64,000 bases of DNA from Zestomonas carbonaria (GCF_904061905.1 NZ_CAJFCI010000039.1:90916-154915); one strand, 5' to 3'. Counted from the stretch's first letter, positions 1 through 8,833 are shown. Translations and numbers: made by a program. Notes: generated from the sequence alone by a model not told the origin.

Positions 1-289
1 TGCTGTCCACCAGGTGCAGCCGGTCGGCCAGGGACTGGTCCGGGTCGAGCGGCACCGAGAAGCTCACCGACAGCGCGCTGGCGCCGTCGACCTGGATTTC
101 CGAGACGTCCACCACCTCCAGCTCGCGGCCGGCGTAGCGCTGCGCCAGGGCCTTGGCATCGGCCGCGGGACGCTTCTGCTGTTCGGCGGCAGGTGCCGGG
201 GTGGCGGTTTTCGGTGCTTCGGGGGTGGAAGAATCGCAGGCGCTCAGGAAGGCGAGCGCAAGGGCCAGAAACAATCCCTTGTACGGCAT
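1..289 (-). CDS. Alpha-2-macroglobulin-like lipoprotein, N-terminal part (cut by window edge)
   Basis: Only the first 96 codons lie in the window; the gene continues past base 1. The protein starts MPYKGLFLALALAFLSAC, a lipoprotein signal peptide with lipobox LSAC (Cys18), then an Ala/Pro-rich linker. Residues from about 55 (LEVVDVSEIQVDGASAL, then SFSVPLDPDQ) closely match the start of the first domain of E. coli YfhM and Pseudomonas MagD as I remember them. These are large (about 1500 aa) bacterial alpha-2-macroglobulins thought to trap proteases in the periplasm. The family call rests on this short N-terminus. It is transcribed away from the MATE gene. Confidence 0.75.
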   Translation of the reverse strand, partial: MPYKGLFLALALAFLSACDSSTPEAPKTATPAPAAEQQKRPAADAKALAQRYAGRELEVVDVSEIQVDGASALSVSFSVPLDPDQSLADRLHLVDS

Positions 290-387
290 GACAGGCTCCC
301 GGAATGGGGGTTGCGGAGGCTGGCAACTATAGCCGAGGGGGCCGGGTCGCGCCGGTCGGCCGTGGGTTTGGGCTCCTACGGCTCGAC

Positions 388-405
388 GGTGGGCTGAAGC
401 CCACC
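388..405. repeat. Short inverted repeat in the 290-581 intergenic gap
   Basis: GGTGGGCT and AGCCCACC are perfect 8-base arms separated by two bases, followed by CCTACC. The same GGTGGG/CCCACC plus CTACC theme recurs in other gaps of the window. It lies in the 292 bp between two divergent genes. No T-run follows, so a terminator is unlikely. Nothing else coding is visible in the gap. Confidence 0.4.
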
Positions 406-581
406 CTACCATTCCCCCTTCGCGTATGAGCCTGCCCACGATCTGCTGCGCGTCGGCAGAACGGCGTTGAGAACGACTTCGGACTGCTCATTTACAGTCG
501 TAAACTCCGCTTCCTCAGCCGGTCTCGCCACCGTTCCGCTCTAGCTCGCGAGATCGTGAACAGGCTCCAAGGAACCACGCA

Positions 582-1922
582 ATGCCCTCCCTGATCGACG
601 CCTGGCGACACCGGCCGACCCACCACAAGGTGTGGGCGCTGGCGCTACCGATGATCCTTTCCAACCTGTCCGTGCCACTGGTGGCGCTGGTCGACAGCGC
701 GGTGGTCGGCCACCTGCCGCATGCCCACCAGCTCGGCGCGGTGGCGGTCGGCGGCATGCTCTACACGCTGATCGTCGGCATCCTCGGCTTCCTGCGCATG
801 GGCACCACCGGCTTCGCCGCGCAGGCGGCCGGGCGCGGCGACGGCGGCGCGCTGCGCCAGGTGCTGTTGCAGGGACTGCTGCTGGCGTTCGGCCTGGCCC
901 TGCTGCTCGGCCTGCTGGCGGTGCCGTTCAGCGGGCTGGCGCTGGGGATGATGACCCCCTCCGCCGCGCTGGACGACCTGACCCGCGAATTCTTCCACAT
1001 CCGCCTGTTCGGCCTGCCGGCGGCGCTGGCCAACTTCGCGCTGGTCGGCTGGTTCCTCGGCAACCAGAACGCCCGCGCGCCGCTGGCCATCCTGCTCACC
1101 ACCAACCTGCTCAACGCGGCGCTGTCGGTGCTGTTCGTGCTCGGCCTGGAATGGGGCGTGGCCGGCGCGGCGCGGGCGGCGGTGCTCGCCGAATGGAGCG
1201 GCGCGCTGCTCGGCCTGGCGCTCAGCCGGGGCGCGCTGCGCCGTCATCCGGGGCGGATCGACTGGCCGGCGCTGCGCCGCTGGGCGAACTGGCGGCCGCT
1301 GCTGGCGGTGAACCGCGACATCTTCATCCGCTCCCTGGCCTTGCAGGGCGTGTTCTTCCTGCTCACCGTGCAGGGCGCCCGCCTGGGCGACGCCACGGTG
1401 GCGGCCAACGCGCTGCTGCTCAACGGCCTGCTGGTCACCGCCTACGCGCTGGACGGCCTGGCGCATGCCATGGAAGCGCTGTGCGGCCACGCCATCGGCG
1501 CCCGCGACCGCCTGGCGCTGCGCCGCGCGCTGGTGGTCACCGGTCTCTGGGCGGTGCTCGGCAGCCTGGCCTTCAGCGCGCTGTTCCTGTTCGGCGGGCG
1601 GCTGTTCATCGGCATGCAGAGCGATATCGCCGAGGTACGCGCGGTGGCCTACGTCTACCTGCCGTACCTGGCCGCGCTGCCGCCGCTGGCGGTGGTCAGC
1701 TACCTGCTCGACGGCCTGTTCATCGGCGCGACGCGCGCTCGGGAAATGCGCGATGCGATGCTGATCGCCGTAGTGCTGGCGCTGCCCATCGGCTGGTGGT
1801 TGCAGGCATTGGGCAATCACGGCCTGTGGCTGGCGTTTCTATGCTTTATGCTGATCCGGGGCTTGAGCCTGGGTGCGTTCGCCTGGCAGTTGCAGCGGCG
1901 TGACGGCTGGTTCGGCCAATAA
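582..1922 (+). CDS. MATE-family multidrug/cation efflux protein (DinF type)
   Basis: 446 aa, the usual length for a MATE transporter, and hydrophobic throughout with about 12 predicted membrane helices. The N-terminal stretch (LALPMILSNLSVPLVALVDS, then VVGHL and GFLRMGTTGFAAQA) is typical of the DinF subfamily, which exports drugs or other organic compounds in exchange for Na+ or H+ across the inner membrane. The ATG is preceded by AAGGAA at good spacing. A small DUF2214 gene follows after 36 bases in the same direction and may be co-transcribed. The substrate cannot be read from sequence. Confidence 0.9.
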   Translation: MPSLIDAWRHRPTHHKVWALALPMILSNLSVPLVALVDSAVVGHLPHAHQLGAVAVGGMLYTLIVGILGFLRMGTTGFAAQAAGRGDGGALRQVLLQGLLLAFGLALLLGLLAVPFSGLALGMMTPSAALDDLTREFFHIRLFGLPAALANFALVGWFLGNQNARAPLAILLTTNLLNAALSVLFVLGLEWGVAGAARAAVLAEWSGALLGLALSRGALRRHPGRIDWPALRRWANWRPLLAVNRDIFIRSLALQGVFFLLTVQGARLGDATVAANALLLNGLLVTAYALDGLAHAMEALCGHAIGARDRLALRRALVVTGLWAVLGSLAFSALFLFGGRLFIGMQSDIAEVRAVAYVYLPYLAALPPLAVVSYLLDGLFIGATRAREMRDAMLIAVVLALPIGWWLQALGNHGLWLAFLCFMLIRGLSLGAFAWQLQRRDGWFGQ

Positions 1923-1958
1923 CGATAAAAGCCTGATGACCAGAAGGAGAGCCTGAGC

Positions 1959-2420
1959 ATGGCCCAAGCCATCGTCGCGTACCTGCATTTCCTGTCGATC
2001 TTCGTACTGTTCGCCCTGCTGACCATGGAGCACGTGCTGTTCAAGAGCGCGCTGGAGGACGTGGAGCGCGCGCGCAGCCTGATCCGCATCGACATGGCCT
2101 ACGGCGTCAGCGCCGTGCTGGTGCTGCTCACCGGTTTCGCGCGGGTGCTGTGGTACGCCAAGGGCGTCGACTACTACCTGAAGAACTACCTGTTCCACGC
2201 CAAGCTCAGCCTGTTCATCCTGGTCGGGCTGATCTCCATCCTGCCGACCCTCACCTTCCTCAACTGGCGCAACACGCTGAAGGCCGGGCAACTGCCGCAG
2301 GTCGCCCCCGGCCGCTCCAGGCTGGTGATCATGGCCATCCGCCTGGAACTGCTCCTGCTGGTGATCATCCCGCTGCTGGCGGTGCTGATGGCACGCGGCT
2401 ACGGGATCATCGGCGGCTGA
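1959..2420 (+). CDS. DUF2214 family inner-membrane protein
   Basis: 153 aa with four hydrophobic segments (about residues 5-27, 45-67, 78-98 and 127-150). The pattern, including an early His in LHFLSIFVLFALLTMEH, matches the DUF2214 family of small membrane proteins of unknown function. The conserved His and charged residues close to helices could suggest cofactor or ion binding, but that is speculation. The ATG follows AGAAGGAGAG, a strong ribosome binding site. It sits 36 bases after the MATE gene, so one transcript is likely. No function is assigned. Confidence 0.75.
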   Translation: MAQAIVAYLHFLSIFVLFALLTMEHVLFKSALEDVERARSLIRIDMAYGVSAVLVLLTGFARVLWYAKGVDYYLKNYLFHAKLSLFILVGLISILPTLTFLNWRNTLKAGQLPQVAPGRSRLVIMAIRLELLLLVIIPLLAVLMARGYGIIGG

Positions 2421-2454
2421 GGCGCGTGGCCCGGGGAACCATGTAGACGCGATG

Positions 2455-2709
2455 CCACCCATCGCGCGCATGGCGCGCTCCTACAAGTCAGCATCGTAGG
2501 AGCGGCCCATGGCCGCGAATCGCAGGCGTCCACGGAGCCGGGCTTCGCAGGGTGGAAAACCGCGAAGCGTTTTCCACGGGAAAGCCGGTGGATGTGAAAA
2601 GCGACATCCACCCTACATCTCTGGATTCCCGCGTTAGCGGCGGCCCGCGTAGGGGAATGACAGCCCGTAGGATGGGTGCAACCCATCGATCATGACCCCA
2701 TCGCCCTAC
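2455..2709. repeat. Non-coding repeat block, left copy (flanks the 2.7-5.8 kb cassette)
   Basis: About 255 bp between convergent genes, with no credible gene. In order it holds a REP-like sequence (CGCGCGCATGGCGCGCTCCTAC), a second TAGGAGCGG half, two stem-loops (GTGGAAAA/TTTTCCAC and GGTGGATGT/ACATCCACC) ending in CCCTAC, a fragment CCCGCGTTAGCGG, and the hairpin GATGGGTGCAACCCATC. The same parts in the same order and orientation occur at 5855-6130. Open frames here encode only translated repeat and should not be annotated. Confidence 0.85.
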
Positions 2710-2736
2710 AAGATTCGACGAACGGGTCAGGCCGAG

Positions 2737-3168
2737 CTACAGGCGCATCCCCACCGCCGTGCGGTTGAGGGCGTTCATCAGGGCGATGGCCAGGGTCAGG
2801 TCGGAGATCTCCTTGTCGCTGAAGTGCGCCTTGAGCGGTTCGTAGTCGGCGTCCGCGGCGTTGCTGCGCGCCACGTCGGTCAGCGACTCGGCCCAGGCCA
2901 GCGCCGCCCGTTCGCGCGCATCGAAATGCCCGCTGACCTTCCAGCCGGCCAGGCTGTCCAGCTTGACCTGCGACACGCCGTCTTCGCGCAGCGACTTGCT
3001 GTGCTGTTCGAGGCAGAAAGCGCAGCCGTTGATCTGCGAGATACGCAGGTAGATCAGCTCGACCAGCGGCTTGCCCAGGGGGCTGTCCTCTAAGGCCTTC
3101 TTCGTCGCCAGCAGACCGTTCACGGCCTCAGTGGACAGTTCGTAATAGGGCAGACGCAAAGCACTCAT
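2737..3168 (-). CDS. AhpD-like carboxymuconolactone decarboxylase family protein
   Basis: 143 aa starting MSALRLPYY. The core INGCAFCLEQHSKSLREDG carries the C-x-x-C...H signature (Cys49, Cys52, His56) of AhpD-like alkylhydroperoxidase proteins, which reduce peroxides or act as small thiol-disulfide enzymes in the cytoplasm. I place the start at 3168 because AGGAG precedes it and because this ATG overlaps the stop of the upstream flavin gene (ATGA), showing translational coupling. A longer reading frame extends upstream but overlaps that gene. It is the last gene of the GNAT-azoreductase-AhpD operon, which suggests a shared redox or detoxification role. Confidence 0.88.
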   Translation of the reverse strand: MSALRLPYYELSTEAVNGLLATKKALEDSPLGKPLVELIYLRISQINGCAFCLEQHSKSLREDGVSQVKLDSLAGWKVSGHFDARERAALAWAESLTDVARSNAADADYEPLKAHFSDKEISDLTLAIALMNALNRTAVGMRL

Positions 3169-3797
3169 GGGAGTTCTCCTAAGGGACTCAAGGATGGGAA
3201 ATGGGGGCTGAAGCGCAGTTGCCGGCGCGCCTCGGCGAGGGCGGCGCCCACCTGTTCGGGGCCCTGGGTCAGGCCCTGTAGATGGACGAACTCGACCTCG
3301 TGGATGCCGATGGTGGCCAGCACGTGCCGCAGGTAGGGGCTGAGGAAATCCGGCTGGCGCGCCCGCTCCCCCCGGTAGAAGCCACCGGCGCTGACCACCA
3401 CGAAGGTCGGCCGATCGGCCAGCAGGCCGACCTTGCCCTCGGGCGTGGCGGCGAAGCTGCGGTGGATGCGCAGCACATGGTCGATCCACAGCTTGAGCGT
3501 GGCCGGCACGGTGAAGTTGTGCATCGGCGCGGCGATCAGCAGGCAGTCGCTGCGCTCCAGTTCGTCGATCAGCCGTTCGGAAAGGGCGAATGCCGGGTCA
3601 TCCATGGCACTCGTCGAGGTGATCGCCCGGGCGTAGGCGGCGTCCAGCGGCGGTAGCGACTCGCGTCCCAGATCGCGCTCGATCAGACGGGCCTGCGGAT
3701 GGCGCTGGCGCAGGCAGTCGGCCATCTGGCGCACCAGGCGGCTGCCATGGGCCCGCTGGCCGTGCGGGCTGCATTCGAGCAGGAGGATGTGGCGCAT
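3165..3797 (-). CDS. FMN-dependent NAD(P)H oxidoreductase, azoreductase/flavodoxin-fold family
   Basis: 210 aa. The N-terminus MRHILLLECSPHGQRAHGSR is the beta-strand plus phosphate-binding loop of the AzoR/NQO flavodoxin-fold family. PMHNFTVPATLKLWIDH (residues 91-107) and VVSAGGFYRGE are the FMN-contacting loops. Family members reduce azo bonds and quinones by two-electron transfer from NAD(P)H; the natural substrate here is unknown. The start at 3797 is chosen by homology. It lies 14 bases after the GNAT gene and overlaps the next gene by 4 bases, so the three form one operon, divergent from a MocR regulator. Confidence 0.87.
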   Translation of the reverse strand: MRHILLLECSPHGQRAHGSRLVRQMADCLRQRHPQARLIERDLGRESLPPLDAAYARAITSTSAMDDPAFALSERLIDELERSDCLLIAAPMHNFTVPATLKLWIDHVLRIHRSFAATPEGKVGLLADRPTFVVVSAGGFYRGERARQPDFLSPYLRHVLATIGIHEVEFVHLQGLTQGPEQVGAALAEARRQLRFSPHFPSLSPLGELP

Positions 3798-3811
3798 CGC
3801 CGATGCCCTGC

Positions 3812-4249
3812 TCACAGCGATTGTCCGAAGTGCAGGCCGGTCGCGAGCAGCCCCTGGCGGAAGTAGAAACGCTGGGCCAGCGCATTGCCCAGCCCGGTAT
3901 CCAGCACCAGGCGGGCGCAACCGAGGCGTCGCGCTTCCTCGCGCGCGGTCTCCAGCAGGCGCTCGCCGATCCCGCCGCCACGCCGGTCGGCGCGGGTCAC
4001 TAGGTCATCGACGTAGAGAAAGCGGCCGTAGATCAGGTTCTCCTGCAAACGGCAGCCGGCCAGGCCGAGCACTTCGCCATCCTGCCGGCCGGCGAGTAGG
4101 CGGTAGCCCTGCCCGGCCTGGCGCGCCAACTGGCGGACGAAGGACTGCGGGTCGTCGAGGTGCGGACGCAGCTCGCGCATCAGCGGGAAGCAGGCCAGCA
4201 GCTCCTGATCGTTGTCGAGCCAGTCCAGGCGCAGTTCGGGGTCGTTCAT
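3812..4249 (-). CDS. GNAT family N-acetyltransferase
   Basis: 145 aa. Motif A, RRGGGIGERLL (residues 89-99), is the pyrophosphate-binding loop for acetyl-CoA, and FLYVDDLVTR before it is the usual beta-4 strand. The start MNDPEL at 4249 is favoured over an upstream in-frame start at 4279 because AGGAG sits 8 bases before it. It is the first gene of the operon that continues into the flavin oxidoreductase and the AhpD-like gene, and is divergent from a MocR activator/repressor 75 bases away. The acetyl acceptor is unknown. Confidence 0.85.
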   Translation of the reverse strand: MNDPELRLDWLDNDQELLACFPLMRELRPHLDDPQSFVRQLARQAGQGYRLLAGRQDGEVLGLAGCRLQENLIYGRFLYVDDLVTRADRRGGGIGERLLETAREEARRLGCARLVLDTGLGNALAQRFYFRQGLLATGLHFGQSL

Positions 4250-4324
4250 GGTCACGCTCCTGATCGTCGGAGCTGTCACTCTAGGTTTCGCATGGCATAG
4301 TCGGTAGAGCCAAGAATCGACTTA
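4250..4324. promoter_or_regulatory. Divergent promoter region between the GNAT operon and the MocR gene
   Basis: The 75 bases separating the two divergent start codons must hold both promoters. MocR/PdxR regulators commonly control a divergently transcribed neighbour by binding such a short region, so this is the likely operator. I do not see a clear pair of direct repeats that I would call the binding site. Confidence 0.4.
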
Positions 4325-5758
4325 ATGACTGGGACATCGACCATGCGCGACATCCCCCTCGCCCCGGACCGAGACCAGCCCACGCCGGTCTACTTGCAGC
4401 TCTACCAGCGCTTCCGCGACGCCATCGCCGAGGGCCGTTTGCGCCCAGGCGAGCGCGTGCCGGCGGTGCGCAGCCTGGCCAGCGAGCTGAACCTGGCGCG
4501 CGGCACGGTGGAGGCGGCCTACCAGTTGCTGATCGGCGAAGGCTACCTGCTCGCCCGGGGCCCGGCCGGCACCGTGGTGTCGCCGCAACTCGAACATCCG
4601 CCCGCCGCCAGCCTCCCGCTCCCGGCGGCGGGCGAACGGCGCACTCCGGACAGCCATGCCCGGCAGGTGCCGCTGCCTTTCCAGCTCGGCCTGCCGGCGC
4701 TGGACGCCTTCCCCCGCAAGCTCTGGAGCCGCCTGGCCGCACGGCGGCTGCGCCGACTCGACCCGGCCGGCCTGGCCTATCCGGAACCCTGCGGCCATCT
4801 GCCGTTGCGTCACAGCATCGCCCGCTACCTGGGTATCTCGCGGGGTATCGCCTGCGATGCCGAACAGGTGTTCATCACCGCCGGCTATCCCGGCGCGCTG
4901 GAGCTGATCTGCCGCAGCCTGCTCCGGGAGGGGGACGCCTGCTGGTTCGAGGACCCCGGCTATTTCCGCGCCCGGCATCTGCTGGAGGGAGCCGGCGCGC
5001 GGCTGGTGCCGGTCCCGGTGGACGCCGCCGGGCTGCGCGTGGAGCATGGCCTGGCGCAGGCCCCGGATGCCCGTTTCGCGGTGGTCACGCCATCGCACCA
5101 GAGTCCGCTCGGCGTGTCGCTGGCGCTGCCTCGTCGCCTCGCCCTGCTCGACTGGGCCAACGCCCGCGACGCCTGGATCATCGAGGACGACTACGACAGC
5201 GAATACCGCTATGTCGGCCGTCCGCTGCCGGCGCTGAAAAGCCTCGATCGCGCCGGGCGGGTGCTCTACTGCGGGACCTTCAGCAAGGTGCTGTTCCCCG
5301 GCCTGCGCCTCGCCTACCTGGTGGTGCCGCCGTCCGAGGTGGAGCGCTTCGCCGCGACCGCCCGGGTGTTCGATCCCGGCTGCTCCGAGCTGTTGCAGGC
5401 GACTCTCGCCGACTTCCTCGACCAGGGCCATTTCGCCCGCCACCTGAAGAAGATGCGCAGCCTCTATGCGAAACGCCGCGGCTATCTGTCGGCGGCCCTC
5501 GAAGAGGTGTTCGGCACGCGCCTGCGGGTGGAATTGCAGGCCGGCGGCATCCACCTGCTCGTTCGCCTGGACGAAAGCGAGGACGACCGCGCCCTGGCCG
5601 AACGCGCCCGCGCCGCCGGGCTGGCGGTATCGGCGCTGTCGAACTGGGGATTGCAGGCATCCTGCGGGGCGGGGTTGCTGCTCGGCTTCACCAATGTCGC
5701 CAGCGCCGAGCAGGCATTGCACCTGGCCCGGCGGCTGCGCGAGGCGTTGGAGGAGTGA
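4325..5758 (+). CDS. MocR/PdxR-type regulator (GntR wHTH fused to aminotransferase fold)
   Basis: 477 aa, full length for the family. Residues about 20-85 are a GntR winged helix (PVYLQLYQRFRDAIAEGRL, then VRSLASELNLARGTVEAAY). Residues about 130-470 are a class I aminotransferase-like domain with the PLP lysine in TFSKVLFPG (Lys321) and the Asp/Tyr-rich EDDYDSEYRY loop. Such proteins sense PLP-linked amino compounds or vitamin B6 status. Divergent orientation to the GNAT-azoreductase-AhpD operon makes that operon the probable target. A second in-frame ATG lies 18 bases downstream (4343). The whole unit is bounded by duplicated non-coding blocks. Confidence 0.92.
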   Translation: MTGTSTMRDIPLAPDRDQPTPVYLQLYQRFRDAIAEGRLRPGERVPAVRSLASELNLARGTVEAAYQLLIGEGYLLARGPAGTVVSPQLEHPPAASLPLPAAGERRTPDSHARQVPLPFQLGLPALDAFPRKLWSRLAARRLRRLDPAGLAYPEPCGHLPLRHSIARYLGISRGIACDAEQVFITAGYPGALELICRSLLREGDACWFEDPGYFRARHLLEGAGARLVPVPVDAAGLRVEHGLAQAPDARFAVVTPSHQSPLGVSLALPRRLALLDWANARDAWIIEDDYDSEYRYVGRPLPALKSLDRAGRVLYCGTFSKVLFPGLRLAYLVVPPSEVERFAATARVFDPGCSELLQATLADFLDQGHFARHLKKMRSLYAKRRGYLSAALEEVFGTRLRVELQAGGIHLLVRLDESEDDRALAERARAAGLAVSALSNWGLQASCGAGLLLGFTNVASAEQALHLARRLREALEE

Positions 5759-5773
5759 TGGACCTGGGTCGAT

Positions 5774-5800
5774 TGGATTCCCGCGTTCGCGGGAATGACA
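5774..5800. repeat. Palindrome CCCGCGTTCGCGGG, dispersed
   Basis: TTCCCGCGTTCGCGGGAA with flanking GGAT/TGAC occurs just after the MocR stop codon. Related copies, often with CCCCGCGTTCGCGGGG, occur near 27762, 51495, 53355, 57075 and 62472. The sequence is self-complementary and always intergenic in this window, as expected for a REP-like element. Confidence 0.6.
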
Positions 5801-5854
5801 ATGACGTGGCTGGAACGCCGGCGTCCACCTGTCATCACACTAACGCGGGGAACC

Positions 5855-6130
5855 ACACCCATCGCGCGCATGGCGCGCTCCTACAGGTCGGCATCGAGGT
5901 TGTGTGCGTAGGAGCGGCGGGGACGCCCAGCTCCATGGCCGCGACCCGCAGATGTCCACGGAGCCGGGCTTCGTAGGGTGGAAAACCGCGAAGCGTTTTC
6001 CACGGGAGAGCTGGTGGATGTGAAAAGCGACATCCACCCTACGGGGATTCCCGCGTTAGCGGCAGCCCGCGTGGGGGAATGACAGTCCGTAGGATGGGTG
6101 CAACCCATCGGTCATGACTCGTAGCCCTAC
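5855..6130. repeat. Non-coding repeat block, right copy
   Basis: Direct duplicate of the block at 2455-2709, in the same orientation, with small insertions (for example GGTTGTGTGCG) and scattered substitutions. It contains the same REP half, the two-hairpin element at 5973-6042 and the GATGGGTGCAACCCATC hairpin. It lies between the convergent stops of the MocR gene and speA. No gene is supported in the 5759-6194 gap. Confidence 0.85.
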
Positions 6131-6139
6131 GTAACACCT

Positions 6140-6190
6140 GTAGGAGCCAGCTTGCTGGCGATGTGGGATCGCCAGCAAGCCGGCTCCTAC
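6140..6190. repeat. REP palindrome (GTAGGAGCC ... GGCTCCTAC)
   Basis: GTAGGAGCCAGCTTGCTGGC faces GCCAGCAAGCCGGCTCCTAC across a short spacer, giving a near-perfect stem-loop. This is the classic pseudomonad REP form. It lies just before the speA stop codon on the far side and could protect the 3' end of the speA mRNA. Related copies lie at 22157-22221, 22366-22430 and 31391-31472. Confidence 0.8.
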
Positions 6191-6194
6191 ACGA

Positions 6195-8108
6195 TCACGA
6201 GGAGAGGTAGGAGGAGCGGGTCAGGCCGAGGCGCAGGGCGTCGAGGAACTGGGTGCGTTCGCGGGCGCTGATCTTGGCGCTGGCCACCTTGTCGCGGTAG
6301 TGGGTCATCAGCTCCTCGGGCGACAGGTGCACGTAGCGCAGCATGTCCTCGATGGTGTCGTGGGTCTCGATGCCGGCGTGGTACACGCTGCCGTCCGGGT
6401 GCTGGTAGATGTTCACCGAGTCGGTGTCGCCGAACAGGTTGTGCATGTCGCCGAGGATTTCCTGGTAGGCGCCGACCAGGAACACGCCGAGCACGTAGTC
6501 CTCGCCCTCGCGCACTTCGTGCACCGGCAGGCTGGTCTCGATGCTCTGCTCGTCGACATACTGGCGGATCTTGCCGTCCGAGTCGCAGGTCAGGTCCTGC
6601 AGCACGGCGCGGCGCATCGGCTCCTCGTCCAGGCGGGTGAGCGGCAGGATCGGCAGGATCTGGCCGATGGCCCAGGTGTCCGGCAGGCTCTGGAACACCG
6701 AGAAGTTGCAGATGTACTTGTCGGCCAGCTTGTCGTTGAGCTCGTCGAGCACCTGGCGGTGCGAGCGCTGGCGTGCCTTGAGCTGGTTGTACAGGCGGCG
6801 GCAGATGGCGAAGTAGCACTGCTCGGCCAGGGCCTTCTGCGGCAGGTCGAGCTTGCCGGCCGAGTACTGGGCGGCCACTTCGTCGATGTAGTGGGTGGCG
6901 CGCCAGTAGGTCTCGGCGACCATCTCCGGATCGCTGTCGCCGAGCAGTTCGATGAGCACCTGCAGCACTTCCGGCTGCTCGGCGGCCGGGTCGATCTGCG
7001 GCATCGCGTCGTTGTGCCGTTCCACGTCGGTGACCTGCACCAGCAGCACGGCATGGTGCGCGGTCATCGCCCGGCCGCTCTCGGAGAAGATGTGCGGATG
7101 CGGGATGCCCTGGCGGTCGCAGAACTCCTTGAGCATGTCGACCACCGCGTCGGCGTAGTCCTGCATGTCGTAGTTGATCGAGCTGGCGTTGCGCGAGTGG
7201 GTGCCGTCGTAGTCGACGCCCAGGCCGCCGCCGACGTCCACGTGGTCCACCGGCAGGCCCAGCCCGCGCAGCTCGCCGTAGTAGCGGATGGCCTCGCGGA
7301 AGCCCTTGCGGTAGTCGGCGATGTTGGCGATCTGCGAGCCCATGTGGAAGTGCAGCAGGCGGATGCCCTGGTCCAGCCCGGCCTGCTTGAAGCGCTCGAC
7401 CACCGACAGCACCTGGGCGGCGGACAGGCCGAACTTGGACTTCTCGCCACCGGTGTCGGCCCACTTGGACGACGCCAGCGAGGACAGCCGCACGCGCAGG
7501 CCGATCTGCGGCGCGACCTTGAGCTCGGCCGCCTCCTCGATCACCAGGCGCACCTCGGATTCCTTCTCGATCACGATAAACACGTTGTGGCCGAGCTTCT
7601 GGCCCATCAGCGCCAGGCGGATGAACTCGCGGTCCTTGTAGCCGTTGCAGACGATGGTGCCGCCCTTCGGCGCCAGCGCCAGCACCGCCAGCAGCTCGGG
7701 CTTGGAGCCGGCTTCCAGGCCGATGGAGACGTTCTGGGTGGCGATGATGTTCTCTACCACCGCTTCCTGCTGGTTGACCTTGATCGGGTACAGCGCGGTG
7801 TAGCGGTTCTGGTATTCCAGGCGCTCGATGCTCGCGTCGAAGGAGCCGGTCAGGCGCCGCACGCGGTCCTGCAGGATGTCCGGGAAGCGCACCAGCAGCG
7901 GCAGCGAAAGGCCGCTCTGGCGCAGTTCGTCGACCTGGGCGAACAGGTCTATCGGCGCGCTCTCCGGGCCGTTCGGGCGGACTTCGACACGCCCGGCGTC
8001 ATTGATGGAGAAATAACCGGCGCCCCAGTGGCGGATACCGTAGACACTGCGGCTGTCCGCGACTGTCCATTGGCTGCCGTCATCTTTGCGTGTGCGTCGT
8101 GCGGACAT
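6195..8108 (-). CDS. speA: Biosynthetic arginine decarboxylase
   Basis: 637 aa, full length. It converts L-arginine to agmatine, the first step of the agmatine route to putrescine. LYPIKVNQQ holds the PLP lysine (Lys110) of this fold III decarboxylase family, and [13 protein letters not shown] and [13 protein letters not shown] are conserved active-site segments. The ATG at 8108 gives [10 protein letters not shown] and a normal N-terminus; AAGGGGG lies just upstream. A SUI1-like gene follows the same direction upstream, as in P. aeruginosa. The next enzyme of the route, agmatine deiminase, is encoded at 60.3 kb in this window. Confidence 0.97.
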   Translation of the reverse strand: MSARRTRKDDGSQWTVADSRSVYGIRHWGAGYFSINDAGRVEVRPNGPESAPIDLFAQVDELRQSGLSLPLLVRFPDILQDRVRRLTGSFDASIERLEYQNRYTALYPIKVNQQEAVVENIIATQNVSIGLEAGSKPELLAVLALAPKGGTIVCNGYKDREFIRLALMGQKLGHNVFIVIEKESEVRLVIEEAAELKVAPQIGLRVRLSSLASSKWADTGGEKSKFGLSAAQVLSVVERFKQAGLDQGIRLLHFHMGSQIANIADYRKGFREAIRYYGELRGLGLPVDHVDVGGGLGVDYDGTHSRNASSINYDMQDYADAVVDMLKEFCDRQGIPHPHIFSESGRAMTAHHAVLLVQVTDVERHNDAMPQIDPAAEQPEVLQVLIELLGDSDPEMVAETYWRATHYIDEVAAQYSAGKLDLPQKALAEQCYFAICRRLYNQLKARQRSHRQVLDELNDKLADKYICNFSVFQSLPDTWAIGQILPILPLTRLDEEPMRRAVLQDLTCDSDGKIRQYVDEQSIETSLPVHEVREGEDYVLGVFLVGAYQEILGDMHNLFGDTDSVNIYQHPDGSVYHAGIETHDTIEDMLRYVHLSPEELMTHYRDKVASAKISARERTQFLDALRLGLTRSSYLSS

Positions 8109-8225
8109 CAGGGTCCCCCTTGAGGAAATAGAAATGAGCGCTCCCGGCGTCCAGTTTGCCGGGGGCAGATGACGATTGCTGGAGAGTCGACCCCAGCGCT
8201 TCAGCGAAGTTTAGAGAGAGGCTGG

Positions 8226-8597
8226 TCAGCCGCCGGATTTCTTGGCCTTGAAGCCACGCTTGACCAGTTCGGCGAGCAGCAGGTCGACGTGGTCGCCCTG
8301 GATCTCGATCACCCCGTCCTTGAGCGCGCCGCCGGTGCCGCAACGCTTCTTCAGGGCGCTGGCCAGTTCCTTCAGCGGCTCTTCGGCGAGCGGTACGCCG
8401 CTCACGGTGGTCACCGTCTTGCCGCCACGGCCCTTGGTCTCGCGGCGCACGCGGGCGATGCCGTCGCCCTCGGGGATCGCCGCTTGCTTGCAGATACAGG
8501 CGCCCACCGGCTGGCCGCAGTCCGGGCAGTGCCGGCCGCTGTCGGTGGAATAGACGAGACCGCCCAGGGCGGAAAACGAAGAGGCTTTCTTGACCAC
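8226..8597 (-). CDS. SUI1/eIF1-like translation initiation factor (YciH family)
   Basis: 123 aa. The N-terminal part has a zinc-ribbon-like set HCPDCGQPVGACIC (four cysteines), and the C-terminal part GRGGKTVTTVSGVPL through HVDLLLAELVKRGFKAKK is the SUI1 domain. Bacterial YciH binds the 30S subunit and can influence start-codon selection. The start is GTG (8597), with GAGGAC upstream; no ATG is available at this position. It is divergent from nothing close and lies 117 bases upstream of speA in the same direction, the same neighbour as I recall in P. aeruginosa. Confidence 0.88.
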   Translation of the reverse strand: MVKKASSFSALGGLVYSTDSGRHCPDCGQPVGACICKQAAIPEGDGIARVRRETKGRGGKTVTTVSGVPLAEEPLKELASALKKRCGTGGALKDGVIEIQGDHVDLLLAELVKRGFKAKKSGG

Positions 8598-8833
8598 CGG
8601 CTTGTCCTCGTGGGCTGGTCAGGATAGCGACTGGCCGGCGGGTGCCGACCGCGAAGCCCCACTCTGGCAGGGGCAGCGCAGACCGGACTGGCGTCCGGCT
8701 TGAAAAGCGGCGCAGTTTAACGGCAAAGATCGCGCTTGCTAAGTACGGATTTGCGCCATTAATCGGCGGATTGGCGACGCCGTTCGGCATCGTGCACGGC
8801 AACGCTCGGAATCCCGCACGAAAGGCACCTCGC

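Noticed and set aside
2399..2686. 95-codon minus-strand frame, and similar frames at 5840-6108 and 63504-63973
   Set aside because: They translate the dispersed palindromic repeats (GKRFAVFHP, MGCTHPT). The same peptide appears at each repeat copy, so they are not genes.
6300..8123. 607-codon plus-strand frame opposite speA
   Set aside because: No domain, His/Val/Gln-biased composition; it mirrors the third-position GC of speA.
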